From positions 4,136,318 through 4,200,317 of the forward strand of contig NW_023998464.1 in NCBI RefSeq assembly GCF_014805625.2: a stretch of DNA of 64,000 nucleotides, given 5' to 3'. Position 1 is the first letter of the stretch; each line of letters opens with the position of its first letter. The notes beneath the pieces were generated by a model. The model was not told where the DNA came from, ran no database searches, and saw only the letters and a program-made list of their open reading frames with translations. Below are positions 62,001 to 64,000 of this stretch, piece after piece. The position numbers and the translations under genes are program-made. This DNA is from Glossina fuscipes. Taxonomy: Eukaryota; Arthropoda; Insecta; Diptera; Glossinidae.

Positions 62001-64000
62001 ATATGTAAGCACTTGTATAAATATTAACCATTACAAAGTAAGTTCATTGCGTACATATCCAGTCAATAAAGGAAGAACAACTTCACAACTTCGTCACTTT
62101 TTCCTGTCGTTGTTTATTGGAGAAGTGTAATAACATAGTATGATATTGATTGGCTTGTTTGCTTTGCAACAACATTGAATGCTAAATTTATTGATAATGT
62201 ATGTAATGAATCTTAACTAATACATTACTTGCTTCTTATTTATCGCTCTGCAAAATCAACAATGCTGCAAAGTTAAATGTTTATTCCAAACGTATATGGA
62301 TAAAGTAAAGTTTAAAGTCAATGAAGTAATTATTTTAAACTTTTTAAATAGAAAATGACCTTATATGACTTATATGACTTACATGATTATATATACATTC
62401 TATTCGCGGCATTCTATCAACAAACCCGTTTGAAAACAATATGTTGCTTTAACTTTAATATCGACGTTTACAATAGACAAAATGAAAGCGACATCAACAT
62501 TGGTCGGACCTGATTATTTTTACATATTCTCCAAGTGTATTCCGCGGCGATAAGACCTAGCCATCCGTGACCGGGCTAATGGGACTACGTAAGCTGAACG
62601 CAATACGACTTCCGGAGCACTCCAATATTTCCGATATTTGCTAAGTACGCGATCAAAGCTTTCCATCACGCTACGTGCTAGATAAACTGTCTTAAACACA
62701 TGTCAATAATGCAAACAGATTTATTAAGTAAGCCGGGAGGATGCTATAATATTTCATAACAAACTGAAAAAGTCTGGTATAACCTTAGGCAAGGTGTGTA
62801 CGTAGGCCGTGTTGAGTTGACAACCTTTTCTTAATTTTGTTTTCTTTTTTTGATTGTAGGTGCTTTCGAAGTTTTTAAAAAGCTAACATTTTGAAAGAAA
62901 ACTTAAAATTCTTATTCAAGAAAACGGGACACCAGTTATTATCCATAAATTGGATTAATTAACTTTTTGACACATTTCACCAAATGTTGTCATTAATGAA
63001 GCGTCAAGTGAGCTTGGCTGCCTTATATCTTATTTTTACAACAAGAAAAGCAGTTTGTGTCATAGTATTGCAAAGTATCATCGTCCTCTTTAGACGGGAT
63101 GCAGCAGTCGTGGTCGCCACAATCATACTTTAGAAGAAACGAAGAGCTAAATAGTAACTTTCTAGATGGAGCCTAAACGGGCGATTCCGCCCCGAGGAAG
63201 GAAGAATACCCAGACAAGTAGTTTTTTGGTATTATTCACAGTGACCGAGAGTATCCTTCATGATAACCTTTATGAGCATTGAATTGAAATACATAACTAA
63301 GGGATTATCTCAATTCACATCCGGTTTTTATACAATTTTTGAGATTAAGATGAAAGTAGTGGTTACAGAAGATTCCGCCGTATTCGAATGTAATTTTGTC
63401 TGTTTTTTTTTTGACTATTTGTTAATTGTCAACGTTAACGTGTGTTCTAGCATGGCCTCAGCGGGTTAGTGTCGCCAAAGTTACTCGGCACTGGACTATC
63501 ATTGCGAAACAGTCAAGTATTTAATCGGTTAGATAACTATTGTCCATTACTCTTGGAAAATTAAAAAAATGTAACTTCCTCGTTAGGAACCTTTGCTTTC
63601 AGTTGCCCAGGCTATGCACAAAACAAATATATTTGTAAAGCGCCATTGAAACAAGTAACATACGAGAGTACAATTGTAATGGGAAAGAAGAAAAGAACCG
63701 ATTTCCATTGATAATTGTCACTCATAATTAAGTAAACGCAGGCAAATTATAATTTTCCGCATAATTGTCATCGTTGTAGACAACATTATTAGAGTTAATG
63801 TACTTGGTTTCTGGGCTATGTTACGTTGTGGTTTGTTTTTGATCTGCAAATCTCTTGGTTAATGTTGGTGCTATTACTGAAGGGCCGCAGACAATAACGA
63901 TACGTATAATTACTATAATAATAAACTCTTCCCGGCCAAGTATTTCCCAAAACGTTTCCGCTTTTATTGTCTCATTTCCTGCATTCACTTTTACAACATT
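59100..64000. other. No gene found
   Basis: AT-rich sequence. A weak dispersed-repeat fragment lies at 60095-60260. The stretches 62540-62660 and 63090-63200 are somewhat GC-richer but hold no recognisable gene, tRNA or repeat. Confidence 0.5.

Noticed and set aside
63452..63475. TGGCCTCAGCGGGTTAG, an A-box-like start
   Set aside because: No B box follows within tRNA distance and no acceptor stem can be formed.
1..64000. CRISPR array, operon, riboswitch or prophage
   Set aside because: Nothing in the window is prokaryotic; the short repeats are microsatellites, a minisatellite and transposon pieces.

Overview
The window is AT-rich, intron-rich insect DNA, most likely from a higher fly. A tephritid fruit fly is my guess, but the species is inferred, not shown. 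Evidence: short conserved immunoglobulin-domain exons with standard GT-AG splice sites and long introns, tri- and dinucleotide microsatellites, an I-factor-type LINE, mariner relics, and a scattered repeat of the dipteran type with a palindromic CGGTCACGACCG-like end. There is no prokaryotic gene organisation. Nearly all longer open frames are chance or transposon debris.

The one clear host gene is the 5' end of a Dscam-family cell-adhesion receptor on the minus strand. Its exons run right to left: a signal-peptide exon (22874-23042), two exons for Ig1 (14536-14708, 14111-14258), two for Ig2 (9631-9792, 9321-9470) and the first part of Ig3 (9124-9241). All junction phases agree and give one uninterrupted reading frame. 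The rest of the gene must lie beyond the left edge, because I find no further exon in 1-9123. A splice acceptor at 23122 shows at least one more upstream 5' UTR exon. A TATA box with a downstream GTAAGT donor at 42857-43132 is a speculative candidate for it.

The introns and right-hand flank are transposon graveyards. A ~5.2 kb I-clade LINE with RNase H lies at ~30240-35550 on the plus strand, broken by stops, frameshifts, an endonuclease deletion and a rearranged 3' end. A 3' fragment of the same family with a TAA-repeat tail lies at 24503-24870 on the minus strand. Three decayed IS630/Tc1/mariner transposases lie at 10530-11460, 38500-38970 and 47240-47745. Other LINE reverse-transcriptase relics lie at 37390-38240, 40150-40995 and 50480-51800. 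A dispersed, apparently two-part repeat occurs many times in both orientations.

The most interesting item is a compact tRNA-derived SINE at 46792-46965. It has A and B boxes, a TAA-repeat tail and perfect 13-bp target duplications. Its last ~40 bases before the tail resemble the 3' end of the I-like LINE, so that LINE probably supplied the machinery that moved it. The far right, from about 52 kb to the end, contains nothing I can identify as a gene.
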